A DNA stretch of 64,000 bases from Carposina sasakii (GCA_014607495.2 CP053155.1:1860001-1924000), one strand, 5' to 3'; positions 11,326-23,754 are shown, counted from the stretch's first letter. The notes: generated by a model from the letters alone, not told the origin. Numbers and translations are program-made.

Positions 11326-12150
11326 CTGTAATTAAAGGTTTAGGTCAATTGAGGTGGTAATGGCACACTGCTGTATTGTTAAAATAGGGTAGCCGTTGCA
11401 GGATTACGAACAGTTGAATGATAGTGCGGACCTATGTAAAAGATCAATGAGAAAGTTGCTAGCACTTCGTCTGAGAGAACGCCCCTTCCCGAGAGAATTT
11501 ATTGTAATTCTTGTTTCATTGGGTATATGATCGGTATATTGTTATGGGTAATGCTTAAAAATTGGGAAAAGCTAACTTTATAACAGTAAAATTACCTAAG
11601 CTTTATATACTGGGTACTATTCTAAATTAGATAAAAGAAATTTATTCTGTAAAATATATAAAAATTGATAGCAAATAACATGAAGAATGCTGTCGTATAC
11701 GTGGACAGAAAAGTCCTACGCTTAGCATATGCTGAAAACAAGTTTGCCACACTGATTACTTGCACTTGGCTTAAGTGGGTATAAGACACACGAAGAACTG
11801 GGGTGGTTCTAGGTTCTAGGTTTAACCAAACCTAACCCGATTTAGGTTTACTCTAGGTATATACTGGTGAACTTTTGCTGTAGATACATAATTACATAGA
11901 AGGCCGGCAAAATGAAAGGCTGTGTAAAACTATGGAGCTACTGTAAAAACAAAACAAGTTAATAAAGACACTTCCCTCTGCCTCGTTTTTTTGCAATTTT
12001 AATTAACTTCATTACGAAGTTTCTTGTTCATTTAAAACATAAGCCACGAACACCGTGTCGGATAAGCCTACCATAGAGTTCCGTAAGGAAAATAACTACA
12101 AGTATATCCGAAATGAAAAAGTCTATTATATTTATGTGTTTGTGCTTTTT
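11326..12150. other. Intron sequence with a family J fragment
   Basis: 11,385-11,505 carries family J words (GGGTAGCCGTTGCAGGATTA, GAAAGTTGCTAGCACTTCGT). The rest is AT-rich without recognised features, inside the predicted lectin-CUB intron. Confidence 0.45.
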
Positions 12151-12412
12151 ATACAGGTGTAACAGAAAGGATATGTTAAGCGAAAAGCTATGTAAATAGC
12201 CCTCTAAAGAGAACCTATTTTCAAAAGTTAAGACTCGAAATCACATGTTTATTTTTCAAGATTGTAAAATTCCTGACTTGTTTAGGAGTTCGCCATACTA
12301 TCTAGAAAAATAAACATGTGATTTCGAGTCTGAAATTTTGGGGATAGGTTTCTGTTACTGGGCTATTTATATAGCTTTTAGCTTAACACGCATCTTTTGT
12401 TGCATCCTGTAT
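12151..12412. mobile_element. Foldback MITE, family B (copy 2)
   Basis: Palindromic copy with TACAGGTGTAACAGAAAGG at the left and a diverged right end (GTTGCATCCTGTA). Confidence 0.8.
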
Positions 12413-13179
12413 ATTCACAAACTTCATCATTATAGCACCACATTAAGATCGCTGAGGACTAACATCCATGACTTTGAATATCAGTACCGGGATTCGAACC
12501 CAGTACGTACGTACATAGAAGGATATTACATGATTCTCTTTCACGGAAATACTGCTTGAGAAGACTGAATTCTGAATAAATAGTAAGATATAAAATTACA
12601 TTCTGAAAACTTATTTAATGGTTTACTTAATATGCAGATAAAATATCTTATTCACAAAAAGTATTGGATTTCCTGTAATTCACGCGGACAATTCTAATAG
12701 GTCTTGAATTTACTTTGATAAGAAATATCTCGAAACTAGAATTACTTACTTATATTAATGTACAAATAAAAATCTTTAATTAAATCTTGAATTACGCCTT
12801 ACCTGTATAATGATACCTACTACAATATACAGAACCTAATATAGAATAACAAGATACTAGATTAAAATTGGATTTAAGAAAAACGTGTCAGATTAAATTC
12901 GTGTGCCTTTTATCGGAAATTATAACGCAGTGATTTTCACAGCCATAAAGTTAACAGAGCTTTGGGTTCACAATAAATTACGGAACCCTGACGACGGAAT
13001 AATGAACAGATGTGAATAATGGGCCATTTTAAAATGCGTCGCGCATCTTCGGTGACTCTACAAAGATAAGGAAAAAAATCATTTTTCCTTCTCCAAGAAC
13101 AAATAAAATACTCTTATCTTACTTTATAAAGTTGTTGTCAACTTTTCTTTGTAGCTTTAAAATGATTCTAGGTTTGTGT
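12413..13179. other. Unassigned AT-rich intron sequence
   Basis: ACCGGGATTCGAACCCAGTA near 12,486 resembles an inverted box B of a tRNA-like SINE, but no second box was found. Confidence 0.35.
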
Positions 13180-13485
13180 CAGTTACTCATGGAGAAGAAA
13201 TAAAAGAGGAGTAGCGGCTAAGTATATTTTCATACAAAAATAGTGTGCCGCTGAGCGGGGGTGGAGTATGGGACGAGGGGAGCATTCTAACACTGTAGCC
13301 CTGCCCATTTACATAGAAACCACCTTGTAGTGACAAACTACTTGCATAAGCGTGTGGTTACAGCTACTGCGTTACACACTGGCCCTGAAGCTCCGACCCT
13401 ATCATGACGTCATGGCCTCATGATTGCCACACGACTCAGTTCATAATCCCACCTCCTCTTTTATACTTTCTCCATGCAGTTACCA
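13180..13485. mobile_element. Short TIR element with 8-bp TSD
   Basis: The element is 13,188-13,477 (290 bp). Its ends, CATGGAGAAGAAATAAAAGA and CTTTTATACTTTCTCCATG, are imperfect inverses over about 23 bp. CAGTTACT (13,180-13,187) and CAGTTACC (13,478-13,485) form an 8-bp TSD with one mismatch. The 8-bp TSD fits hAT or P types. The interior is GC-richer than its surroundings and encodes nothing. Confidence 0.8.
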
Positions 13486-13822
13486 CTGATATCCGAGTCG
13501 GGGTAGAGTTGAGTTTAAATAATGTTCCGATAATTTGAAGTTCGATACAATATAGTTTTTCCAATGGTTATAGCCTATTTGAAATTTGATGTTGTCCTTC
13601 TCTAAAACTTGATCAAGATAGAGACAGCAACTTTAAACTAGACTTTATCATTCAGATAGGCTATTTGGGTGAATCGGTACTTATCCACATAGGACACCTA
13701 ACGGTTAGACCTCAAGTGCTGAGTGCTTTTAACCTGCTTCAAATTACTCTTCGGTTTTATTAATTCAACATGTCAGTGTTGTCTCGATTTGCAAATTAAA
13801 TAAATATACGATATTTTTACTT
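13486..13822. other. Unassigned intron sequence
   Basis: Nothing recognised apart from a short TTTGATGTTGTCCTTCTCTA block that recurs near 49,253. Confidence 0.35.
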
Positions 13823-14092
13823 ATACAGGGTGTAACAAAAGGGGTATGTTAAGCGAAAAGCTATAATTAATAAATAGCACACTAAAAGGAACCTACTCAC
13901 AAAATTTCAGACTAGAATGCATATGTTTATTTTCCAGACAGTATGGAGAATTCCTAAACCGCGTAGGAATGTTCATACGATCTTAAAAAATAAACATGTG
14001 ATTACGAATGTCAAATTTTGGAAATAGATTCTCTATAGTGGGCTATTTGCATAGCTTTTTGCTTAACATACCCTTTCTGTTACACCCTGTAT
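13823..14092. mobile_element. Foldback MITE, family B (copy 3)
   Basis: Palindromic copy, TACAGGGTGTAACAAAAGGG to GTTACACCCTGTA. The arms are more diverged than in the other copies. Confidence 0.8.
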
Positions 14093-14149
14093 AATATACA
14101 ATTGTATTTATTGCATCATTTACATGTGCCCGCTATGCTAAACGTGGCT

Positions 14150-14275
14150 GTGGGACCTTCCTTACGATCCTTCGATAGTTGATATCGAAGTTCGAAAACA
14201 ATAAAGCTGATTTTGTTTTACTTATGATCCTTGGATGATTGAAAGTGAATTTCGAAAACAATAAGCGAAGCGTAG
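14150..14275 (+). repeat. Diverged 62-bp tandem duplication
   Basis: Two neighbouring units share (T)TACGATCCTT/TTATGATCCTT and TTCGAAAACAATAA at a spacing of about 62 bases. Confidence 0.55.
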
Positions 14276-14469
14276 TTATTTAAGATAATTCTTAACTAAA
14301 ATACAATTTATCTATCTATTAATCTTAACTAAAATATAAAACTGTAAACATTCCCGAAACTGGGTTACGAAGGAAATTTAATAAAATTGAAGAAACGTTC
14401 AACTGCACCGATGAAACGCCACCTTACTCTGATTAGCATAAAGCTAGCTATCGGACTATATCTATCTTC

Positions 14470-14955
14470 TATTTATACATATAATAAAAATTTTACGGAT
14501 CGTTATGTTTGTACATGGAAGATATATGAGAAAAAATATTTAAGGACACAAAAGAATGATTTTGGAATTTTTGTCTGTTTGTCTGTGCGTTTGTGCACGC
14601 TAATCTCAGAAACAGCTAAACCGTCCCCTTATTACCTAACTAGCAAAAGCAAAGCGATAGCGAAAATTGTATAAAAATCGCTGATTGCTTGTCGAATTCG
14701 TATTACGTAAAATGAATTTCAAAGGAACTTTGACATTCCAAGGCGAATATTGTACAATTTTCGCTATCGCTTTGTTTCGGCTTTGCTATTGCAATTTGGT
14801 AATCAGGGGACCGATTTCGATGTAGTTTTTAGGAATATATTGTGACAGGTCCCACTTAATATTTAGGCTACTTTTTATCCCCGGAAAATGTTTTCGACAT
14901 TTTGTTTTTTTAGGTAGTTCACGCGGACAGAGTCGCGGGCGTCCACTTGTCTAGA
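14470..14955 (-). repeat. Family D repeat (copy 2), split by a MITE
   Basis: The reverse D repeat is continuous on both sides of the insert at 14,624-14,810. Joining the flanks restores the usual AAACCGATTTCGATG core. Confidence 0.8.
14621..14813. mobile_element. MITE, family M, with 3-bp TSD inside repeat D
   Basis: The element is 14,624-14,810 (187 bp). Ends TCCCCTTATTACC and GGTAATCAGGGGA are inverted, and the pairing extends into GCAAAGCGATAGCGAAAATT. CCG is present once in intact D copies and on both sides here, so the TSD is 3 bp. Partial copies are at 10,954-11,095 and around 59,310-59,605. Confidence 0.85.
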
Positions 14956-15020
14956 ATATAATATGTTTAGACGTTGGTTCCTTTACTCATTGGGCTAGTG
15001 GTGTCGCAACCACGGGGCAA

Positions 15021-15160
15021 CGACGACCGATTGGTGCAGTTGGTAGTGTTCCGCCACGCCACGCCAAATGTTCTGGGTTCGAATACCGGTAGGTGCAAAT
15101 TTAGATGTGATAAATTGATGTTTGTTTTCGAGTCACGGATGTTTCATAGGCTTGGCATCA
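15021..15160 (+). repeat. tRNA-derived SINE, family T (copy 1)
   Basis: Box-A-like CGATTGGTGCAGTTGGTAGT and box-B-like GGGTTCGAATACCGGTAGG, followed by ATGTTTGTTTTCGAGTCACG. Related copies are at 21.5, 51.7, 54.6 and 56.5 kb. Confidence 0.7.
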
Positions 15161-15428
15161 ACATATTTTTTTATATCGAAAGATCTCACGATAATAGAAA
15201 CATTCAGGATAGAATATCTTGAATAAAGAATACATAAGGCTATCTTGAAAATGATCCGAGATAACAATTTTAAAATCATAATTTCAGACTTTCAAAACGC
15301 TCCATACAAACAAGCGCTTATAAATATGTGTGTGTGTGTGTGTCACATGAACTAAATTTGCTATAAATTAGGCAGGTAGTAAGCAGGTGTTGTAATTTCA
15401 ATGATGGACTTTCTCACCCAACTTTGAA

Positions 15429-15648
15429 GGCTCGAGCACACCGGATGCGTGTGCGTGCATCTAAGCGTAGACGTATACGTACCTCTGAGTTGTAATGTAT
15501 GGAACTGTATAGGCACGGGCAGACCGGATGCGTGTGCGTAGACGTAAGCATAGACGTCAAGCGGTGACAGTTCTAAACATTAAACTCAGAGGTACGTGTA
15601 CGTCTACGCTTACGTGCACGTATACGCATCCGCTGTGCTCGAGCCTTT
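15429..15648. mobile_element. Foldback element with CpG-rich arms
   Basis: Arms of about 68 bp face each other: AAGGCTCGAGCACACCGGAT...CGTACCTCTGAGTT and its near-complement ending GTGCTCGAGCCTT. The centre holds a third, direct copy of the CCGGATGCGTGTGCGT block. No coding capacity; no certain TSD. Confidence 0.75.
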
Positions 15649-16280
<632 letters not shown>

Positions 16281-16324
16281 CTATACGTCACTATACTTTT
16301 GCTATTACAATATATAAAGCTGTT

Positions 16325-16750
16325 GATCTTCCAAATCTGTACATATAATAAAAATGTAACGGATCGCTGTCTGTACATGGAAGATATATGAGAAAATATA
16401 TTATAGGAGACCTTTATCAACGCAATAGAACCCAAAACGATGATTTTTGGAATTTTTGTCGGTTTGTCTGTTTTTCTGTGCGTTTGTGCACGCTAATCTC
16501 AGAAACGGCTAAACCGATTTCGATGCAGTTTCCAGGAATATATTGTGACAGGTCCCACTTAACATATAGGCTACTGTTTTAGATCCCGGGAAACGATCAA
16601 GGTTTTTTATCCAGCATTTTTTTTGGCATAAACTTACTTTATTTCATGATGGACCCTTCGTTGTCCAGTGGCCTATTCCACAGGCCATAATTTCGACATT
16701 TTGTTTTTTCTGTAGTCCACGCGGACGGAGTTGCGGGCGTTACTAGTACC
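16325..16750 (-). repeat. Family D repeat (copy 3) with a nested fragment
   Basis: Reverse D copy ending GGGCGTTACTAGT. At about 16,596-16,690 it is interrupted by a fragment of family A in reverse (TTGGCATAAACTTACTTTAT and a CCCTTCGTT block) plus unidentified bases. Confidence 0.7.
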
Positions 16751-17284
16751 AAATAAACATATAATGAAATTTTAAAGCAGACTTTTTTAAATTGTGGAGC
16801 AGTGGGAGTGAAACGTTATCGATCCTCGCTTTAACTTTGAGAAATGTTCTTTTTCTTATAAAAAACCTTATTTATCAGCTATCAATGACACAAAATTAAA
16901 ACAATACTTCCATAATCATCACCGAAATGAAGTTAGTTAATCATCAAGAAACTTAAATAAACCTGGATTTTAAAAAGCCAATGACAATACCGCATCTCAG
17001 ACGCTTTACGAGAAGTTACTCTTCTTTTCTCGTGTACAGAACTACATATAATGCATCTAAATTTCTAGATTTATTCTAGATTTCCCAGCCGGGTCATTAC
17101 TGGAGATAGCACGTACGGTATCTGCTCCGGCCACGTCTATAAACGTTTAACGAGCTGTACGAATACGCCGTGATTACGCTCTCAGCGTACGTGTACATGA
17201 GTGTAGGTGTAAATGGATTATACACTTCGCAAATAAAACACACTTTTACATACATACATAGGTACATATAGACACGGCTGTGAT
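16751..17284. other. Unassigned intron sequence
   Basis: AT-rich; no feature supported. Confidence 0.35.
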
Positions 17285-17365
17285 CCCAAAATTGCGGTAG
17301 CCAGAACTGCAAGATCATAACGCAGATTCAACAGCCGCGTCATAGAGGAATAAGATGTAGACATA
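17285..17365. repeat. Family J fragment
   Basis: GCGGTAGCCAGAACTGCAAG and the CAGCCGCGT block match J at 29.9 and 63.4 kb. J-like words resume at 17,620-17,760 beyond the foldback element, which suggests the foldback inserted into J. Confidence 0.5.
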
Positions 17366-17594
17366 GAGTGCTAATGTCATACTAACAGTTTCGATGCACC
17401 TTTAGAGTATTCGGTGCCTCACAATTCCAGTCCTTGACTCTTAGATTGCATTACTATTCGTTACAATACATTAGTAATGTAGTACATTACTATACATTAC
17501 ACTAATAGAATCTAAGTGTTAAGGACTGGAATTGTGAGGCACCGAAATGTCTAATGGTGCATCAAAAGAGTTAGTATGACATTAGCACTCTATG
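17366..17594. mobile_element. Foldback MITE with possible GAC TSD
   Basis: Long inverted arms: ATAGAGTGCTAATGTCATAC...GGTGCCTCACAATTCCAGTC on the left, their complement on the right ending GCACTCTAT. GAC abuts both ends. No ORF. Confidence 0.75.
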
Positions 17595-17770
17595 ACATTT
17601 TATTACTCTATGGCCACGTTAAGCATAGTTGAGACAGATATTAGTGATCAACTGATCAGTGACAAGTTGCTAGCTTATCGGCTGAGAGAACGCCCGAGTT
17701 TCTTGGTCGACTCTTATGACGTGCGCGAAAGGAGATTCAGACTAAGATCTCTAATGAGTTTTGACTGTTA

Positions 17771-19427
17771 CTATTAAAAATAGATACATGTTAGCTACAG
17801 TTATGTTTTTCTGTCAAATGTTACTCGTATCTTTAAGGGCGCGCGTTATATTATGTTAAACTTTAGGAGCGGTTTTGCAATACCATCCAAAGTTAGGAGC
17901 CAGCGTAAAAATCCTAGTAATCGTTTCTACCTATAATCTATTCATATTTGGAGTTTGTGATCTAGTAAAGTATATAAACGTTTAGAAGTAGTTTGGCAAT
18001 TGCATCCAATGTAAAATTAGTACCCAGCGAAGTCTTGTTCAAAGTATCTTTACTATTAGAGGCTGTATTGTAATAGCATCTAATGTAAAAACAGTATCCA
18101 GCGAAAAAATCTCAGTACATACCCATATTTATATTCATATTGACTTCAGGTAGATACTTGGAGTTTGTGATCCAGCTACATCTCTATATTCACAGTTCCG
18201 TCCGCACTAACTACATTGTAGTCTATTAACTGAGATAGTACGTGACTGAAGAACGAAAGCACTCCAGAGGATTGGGTCCTTCAAGAATTTATCACAAGCA
18301 ATTGGCAGAGCGTGGAAAGGTTTTTGAGTTTATGTAAATTGTGAAAATCTCTCTGTAGGCTGACTTTCAATCCGTGCCTATTAGGGGATAAAAATGATTC
18401 AATTTATAAATTAAATCCCCTTAAAAAGCTTTCTTCTGATTGGCTAAGATTGATGATCGTGTTAGTCAATCAGCGCGGCGCACGGTGGTTCTATTTTAAA
18501 CAACGGAAAGGTTCAAAAGCAAAAACACATTTCCAAAAAAAAAAAATGTGCACGCTATAAGAAAAATTATAACATGACTTTTAGAGTCGTAGTTTCCATG
18601 TACTTAATATAATAAATAGGTAAAAGTGTAGAGAACAATATGTATAAAAAATCGTATCTTATGATTCCCTTCTTATTTCGATTTTTACCCGACTGCACCA
18701 GAAAGAGGGTAATGTTTTTCAATTGTATGTATATAAGTTTGTATGTATGCATAGTTTTTGGCATGTTCTTGAGCCTAATATAACAAGATATCATGAGATT
18801 CTTAGAGAGTGACACGTATTGGGTCAAAATTTTTACGCAGCCGGGTTTTTTCTTTAAGTATTATGATGAAAAAAATTTTCTATTTTGAACCTCCAATGTC
18901 TAAGTCATTGTTTGGGATCAAACCACTGTGCGGCGATTACATTCAAAGATCCATTAGCGGTCATGTATAAAGCCTTCTCTACGCTATAGTTAGAGCAACA
19001 TACACATTGTGGCTTGTCACAAGACTGCATAAAGGCTGTATGGCGCACAATGCAGGATAATAATGTCATGTCGTATATTGTCATCTGCCAGACTTCATTA
19101 TGTGCATTAGATGATGTGATTGGAGTACATTTCACCAAATAGTTTCTTTGAATGATGGCGCTAGTTACTATGTGCATGACTACATTATCTATACTCGCAA
19201 ATACATACATGCGACATACAAAAAATGTCAGTTCCGAAATCAATATAGGAGTTAGTATTCTATAAAAGGGAGTCTAATTCTGATCGCTATTGGAGGATTC
19301 ATGATAGCGTGTGTCAATGCGAGACGATGATACAAAACTGTGCATTCGGTTTTAAATTGCCGTGATTTGTTTGTTACCCTACATAAATTGACAGCTGCAG
19401 TGATTATAACTTTATCAAAATACTACT
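17771..19427. other. Intron sequence with no confident feature
   Basis: 17,850-18,180 repeats words such as GCATCCAATGTAAAA and GGAGTTTGTGATC loosely. 18,670-18,850 contains CCCGACTGCACCAGAAAGAG, which looks like repeat DNA. A 112-codon minus frame at 18,905-19,243 is cysteine-rich at its end, but I recognise no family. Confidence 0.4.
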
Positions 19428-19693
19428 ATACAGGGTGTAACAAAAAGGGTATGTTAAGCGGAAAGCTATGTAAATAGCCCACTATAGAGAACCTATTTCC
19501 AAAATTTGAAAGTCCAAATCACATGTAATTTTTTTTTAATTGTATGAACATTCCTGAGCTGTTTAGGAATTCTCCGTAGTATGTGGAAAAATAAACATGT
19601 GATTTCGAGTTTGAAATTTGGTGGGTAGCTTCCTTATACTAGGCTATTTACATAGCTTCTCGCTTAACATACCCCTTTTGTTACACCCTGTAT
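19428..19693. mobile_element. Foldback MITE, family B (copy 4)
   Basis: Palindromic copy, TACAGGGTGTAACAAAAAGG to GTTACACCCTGTA. Confidence 0.85.
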
Positions 19694-19799
19694 AGATGTC
19701 GGCGCAAGCCTTTAATTTAATTCAAATCATACTCTTTCACTTATTAGAAGCCCAAGTGTAAACAGGTCAGAACTAAGACAATGTCGTCACTCTGTGAAT

Positions 19800-20710
19800 C
19801 AGGCGACGGTGCACGGTCGTGCGAGGCTCGGATGAATCATACTCAGGTATACTCGTAAAAGCCGGGGGCTCGGTTGGCACGGGCTCTCCTCCATGACGTC
19901 TAAAAAGAGCAAACTTGGGCTTCGGCACAAGATTACTCTCTACAAGACGATCATACGCCCGGTACTCATGTACTTGAGTGTAGTCTTCGCCCACATCCCA
20001 CGATCAACTCTCTACCGACTGCAGGTGATCCAGAACTAATTTCTGAGGCGTGCCACGGGCTCCCCGTGATACGTCCGGAACTTGGATCTGCATCGCGACC
20101 TCGAGGTACCGACCCTCCGTAAATACATGAAGGACGCTTCACGACGCTTCACGACGCTTCTTTGACCGCTTATCTTATCACACCAACCCGCTGGTTGTGA
20201 AAGCCATTACCTACCAACCCCGTCACTACCACTCAACGGGGCAGAGACGACGTCCCCGAGATGTACTCGCGGACGACGACGACGCCATTACGGCGTATCT
20301 GGCCAGTTTAGCTCCAGCCCCCGCGTCAAGCGCAACCAACATGCGGCGCCCCCGTCGGAAGGGACGCCGCCAACCTCTCATAGATGCAACACACACCAGA
20401 CAGGTGACTGACCAAAGTAGGCAGCCATCTGCTGATCTGACTCGTTTGGCCAACACAGCCCCACCGCAGTTGTTTCGAGTGTTCTTTAGCGGTGGGTTTT
20501 CCAGGAACCCTTAGTAGGTAGAGTCGAAAGTAGGACGCTGCTGGGCATCGACCCTACCAGCCATCCTACAAATAGTCATAAAAACCTTGTTTAGTCCCCC
20601 AAGCGACAAAGCCCCAGCCGTATCTGGGGTGCACTGGTCGCGTAGGTTTAAACCATTCGCTTGTGCGCCTTCAGCGCACACCAAGTAGCCCGGTGAAGAT
20701 GACAAACCCC
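19800..20710 (+). pseudogene. Jockey-like LINE reverse transcriptase tail
   Basis: Plus-strand frames, broken by several stops and shifts, read the C-terminal part of a Jockey-clade ORF2: K-I-T-L-Y-K-T-I-I-R-P-V-L-M-Y, S-T-L-Y-R-L-Q-V-I-Q-N, V-R-N-L-D-L-H-R-D-L-E and T-L-R-K-Y-M-K-D-A-S-R-R-F. A likely 3' UTR follows (20,520-20,710). CTTCACGACG is repeated three times at 20,139-20,160. The catalytic YxDD region is absent; dead copy. Confidence 0.8.
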
Positions 20711-21540
20711 TTCAGGCTATCATCATAAAAAAAGGCACGGGCTCAGTTCGATTGTGGCATTCGTACTGTGCACACGTCTTAATTGTGAAGCTGGATCACC
20801 TAATGATACTCCTTAACCAATACTGCGCCCTGGCCGCTCCGAAATAGAAGTTTTATCTTTTTTTTTCAACTAACATCACCGTTAGGAATCACTTCGCCCG
20901 CTCATATCATCGTAGTTACTAGTATAAACATAACATAACATAAACTAATAAACTTATATCTATGTAATTTGTTTACTTTTTTATTCTTACAGTACCTACC
21001 ATAAAAGGTCAGGGCAAAGTAAACTGTTACACAGTAAAAGATGACTTTCGTTATTAAAATATTTCTCAGCTCGGTGAAAATCATAAAAATGTACGAAAGG
21101 ATGAAAAGGGCATTGTTCCCCTTTCGCGTGAACGACAAAACTCCATAACATTAATAATTACGACCAAAACCGTCAAACTTCGCCAACTTTTTTATTGTTT
21201 TTATTCGAATTTACTTTCCACACATTTTTATCGTCAAGGTTCTTTCTTATGAGGTATTTTTTATGATAAAGGAAAAAGGATTGCGCATATTATAAAAAAA
21301 TCCCATTTTTGGTAGTAGATAGTACTTACACAAGTAGCGTGTAAGCATTTTAGATAAAAGTGTCACGATTTTTGTTCAACAATATTTGTTCCGACTTCCG
21401 AGTTTACAATAAATTTCTAATTTCTCTTCAGCTATACGAGTACATAAAATTGTTTTCTTATGACATGTCAAATTCGAATCAGAAATTCCAGGTTTTAGAA
21501 GAACCCTTACACCAAAATGTACTGCTATTTTAATAATTAT
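20711..21540. other. Unassigned intron sequence
   Basis: AT-rich, no exon or shared repeat recognised. Confidence 0.35.
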
Positions 21541-21660
21541 AACGACGGCCGGTTGGTGTAGTTGCTAGTGACCCTGTCTGCGACGCCATAGGTCCTGGAT
21601 TCGAATCCCGGTTCTAGCGCTGGCGACGAAAAGTACAGTCATCTCTTAGCCTAAAAGTTT
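21541..21660 (+). repeat. tRNA-derived SINE, family T (copy 2)
   Basis: CGGCCGGTTGGTGTAGTTGC and GGATTCGAATCCCGGTT are the two boxes. The 3' body is diverged from the other copies. Confidence 0.65.
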
Positions 21661-21835
21661 AGCAGATTAGCATAGATGAACATAAAACCTATAATAACAA
21701 ATCGATGCGACTGACGTTCGTTCTAAATTCGAAATAGACGTGTAAGTTCGGCTCGCGACCTACTTGCGAACAAAACGTACATGATCACCGGAGTGACGTC
21801 AAAGATTAAATTGTATTACAGACTGGTGACTCTAT

Positions 21836-21965
21836 AAGGGGTGTAAGTGGGTTCGGCTAATACCTTGGGACCCAAAGTCAGTCTCACCTGCTCGTGGTGC
21901 ACACTGCCAGACTTAACGGACGAGGCTTTGACGCTAAATAGCTTATACATAATACCTATTTAGAA
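21836..21965 (+). repeat. Interspersed repeat, family L (copy 3)
   Basis: GGGTGTAAGTGGGTTCGGCT to AACGGACGAGGCTTTGACGC, the best-preserved L copy. Confidence 0.6.
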
Positions 21966-21984
21966 TGGCACAGAAACATATACA

Positions 21985-22200
21985 TAATGGGTGTAAAAAG
22001 ACAACTTTGTTCTTTTAATACCTCGTATTCTTTGTAACAACACGATCATTTTTTTCTATGGAAGCACCCCTGGGAAATCACGGGTTTCCAAGATATTAAT
22101 GTTCAAAGATACAATAATATTATCATTTTTTTTTTACATAAATCCATCTGAAATCGGTTAACAAACATTTTTTTCAAAGATACCATGTCAAAATGTTACG
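21985..22200 (-). repeat. Diverged family A relative
   Basis: CACGATCATTTTTTTCTATGGAAGC...CTGGGAAATCACGGGTTTCC...AAGATATTAATG tracks the reverse of family A (compare 34,294-34,602) with many differences. This is an older copy or a sister family. Confidence 0.45.
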
Positions 22201-22699
22201 ATGTAAGTTTTGTAGGTACATTTGTACTTTGCGCATCAAATGAATACATTGCTTGCAATAAAATAACAGTATTTTTTCATAATTTTTTTGTCGTTTCCCA
22301 GGGTTGGTTCCATAGAAGAAAATGACACAAGTTCACAAGCGCAAAGTTAGCGTTAGGTACCTCATGTTCATAAAAAACAAATACCTATAACAAAGTATAC
22401 CCTCTGTCAGCGTGGGTAGTGTCTCGTCAAGCCATAGTGCTCCAAATTACTCGGCACCGAGCGCGGGAATCACGCGAACGGTTTATATATAAGGGGGAGA
22501 TTCCGCAAAAAAATAGAGCTGGAATGGGACTTGTAGAAGCTAGAAATCTGTGGTACGAAGCAATAATCACTTTACGGGGACGTAATTAGAAAATTTCTGC
22601 GGGATAAAGTTATTTGGTTTTATTCTGTCATACTCGCGACCGCTGCGTGCTAAAATATACCTTATTATTCAAACGGTAAGTAAATATAAGCCGCGTGAT
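22201..22699. other. Unassigned intron sequence
   Basis: CCCAGGGTTGGTTCCATAGA near 22,297 echoes the family A word above. Otherwise nothing recognised. Confidence 0.35.
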
Positions 22700-22915
22700 G
22701 CTGGCAAAGTATAGTTTGTACCACCCCAAGTCTGCCTGTGGTTATCGTACGAGGCGATTAAGGGTTTCTGAGAGGTGGGCAGCAGCGCCTCCCGTGCTGA
22801 CAATATAATCCAAAAATCAGACTGCGGTTACTAACCTGCCTGGGCAGCGTGGTGACTATGGGCAAACCCCCCCCCTATTTAGCAGTGGACTGCAATAAGC
22901 TGAAGAGAAGTAAGT
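22700..22915 (+). repeat. RTE-type LINE 3' end, family E (copy 2)
   Basis: Reverse of the 8.1-kb copy: CGTACGAGGCGATTAAGGGT to GCAGTGGACTGCAATAAGCT. LINE coding strand is plus here. Confidence 0.65.
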
Positions 22916-23139
22916 ATTGCTTCTCACTCTTGACTTCGTTAACGGTTCATTAGCGGTTTCATATTGACTCAATTTTTTGCGAAATTGCCCCCCAGGTATG
23001 GTTTATTTCAAAATGGAGGACTGTCATTAATATTATGGGTTTTCGTATTGTCCAGAGAATATTTTACAGTCAAATCATGAAAGTTAAGTACAATATTTGT
23101 ACAAAATGGAAATCAGCTGCTTAAACTAAGAAATCATTT

Positions 23140-23515
23140 ATGTTTGGTTTTTGTGGCCACCCTTAACGAAGGGTACGTACTCTATACATCAAATAAAGTA
23201 AGTTTATGCCTAAAAATATGCAGGGAATTTTTTTTTTAAATTTTTAATTCCTTGATTGTGCGAAATTTATAGTGTCTAGTGTTTACGTTAGTTTTTTTAT
23301 AGACCGATATTAATTATTTTTCGTGAAAAAATCCCGCTACGCGCGTCTATGTGCATTTATGCAGAAAAACGCAGTCTATTTACTCAACTTTGGACCCTAA
23401 TATTTTGGAAACCAGACACTTCCCAGGTATGCTTCCATGGAGAAAAATGATCGTGATGATGAGGAGATTCCGTAGTTTTCGGGAACGTTGACGACCAAAA
23501 ATCATCCTGTATAGT
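23140..23515 (+). mobile_element. MITE, family A (copy 3)
   Basis: Right end intact (AAAATCATCCTG|TA). The left end is eroded before TTTTTGTGGCCACCCTTAACG. Confidence 0.7.
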
Positions 23516-23754
23516 GTAATACTAATAAGTCCCGCTTGGTTAGGGCTTAGCCTACCGCCACCTTAGAATAATGATTCGCTCAGAGCGGAGCAAAGACCAA
23601 TCATTAATCTAAGACCGCCACTTTTCGGGTACATACATCTGCAATAGAATCAACAATCAGACGAATCCACTCCATTTGGAAAACTGTTGTGAACTGCTTA
23701 TTCCTTTCTTCTGTAATCTCTGTCAATAATTTCCAAAAAGATTTTATACTCAAA

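Noticed and set aside
11045..11335. 96-codon plus-strand frame
   Set aside because: It overlaps the CUB exon, whose minus-strand reading has domain and splice support.
18905..19243. 112-codon minus-strand frame with several cysteines
   Set aside because: No recognised domain, splice context or coding-like composition; lies in repeat-like intronic DNA.
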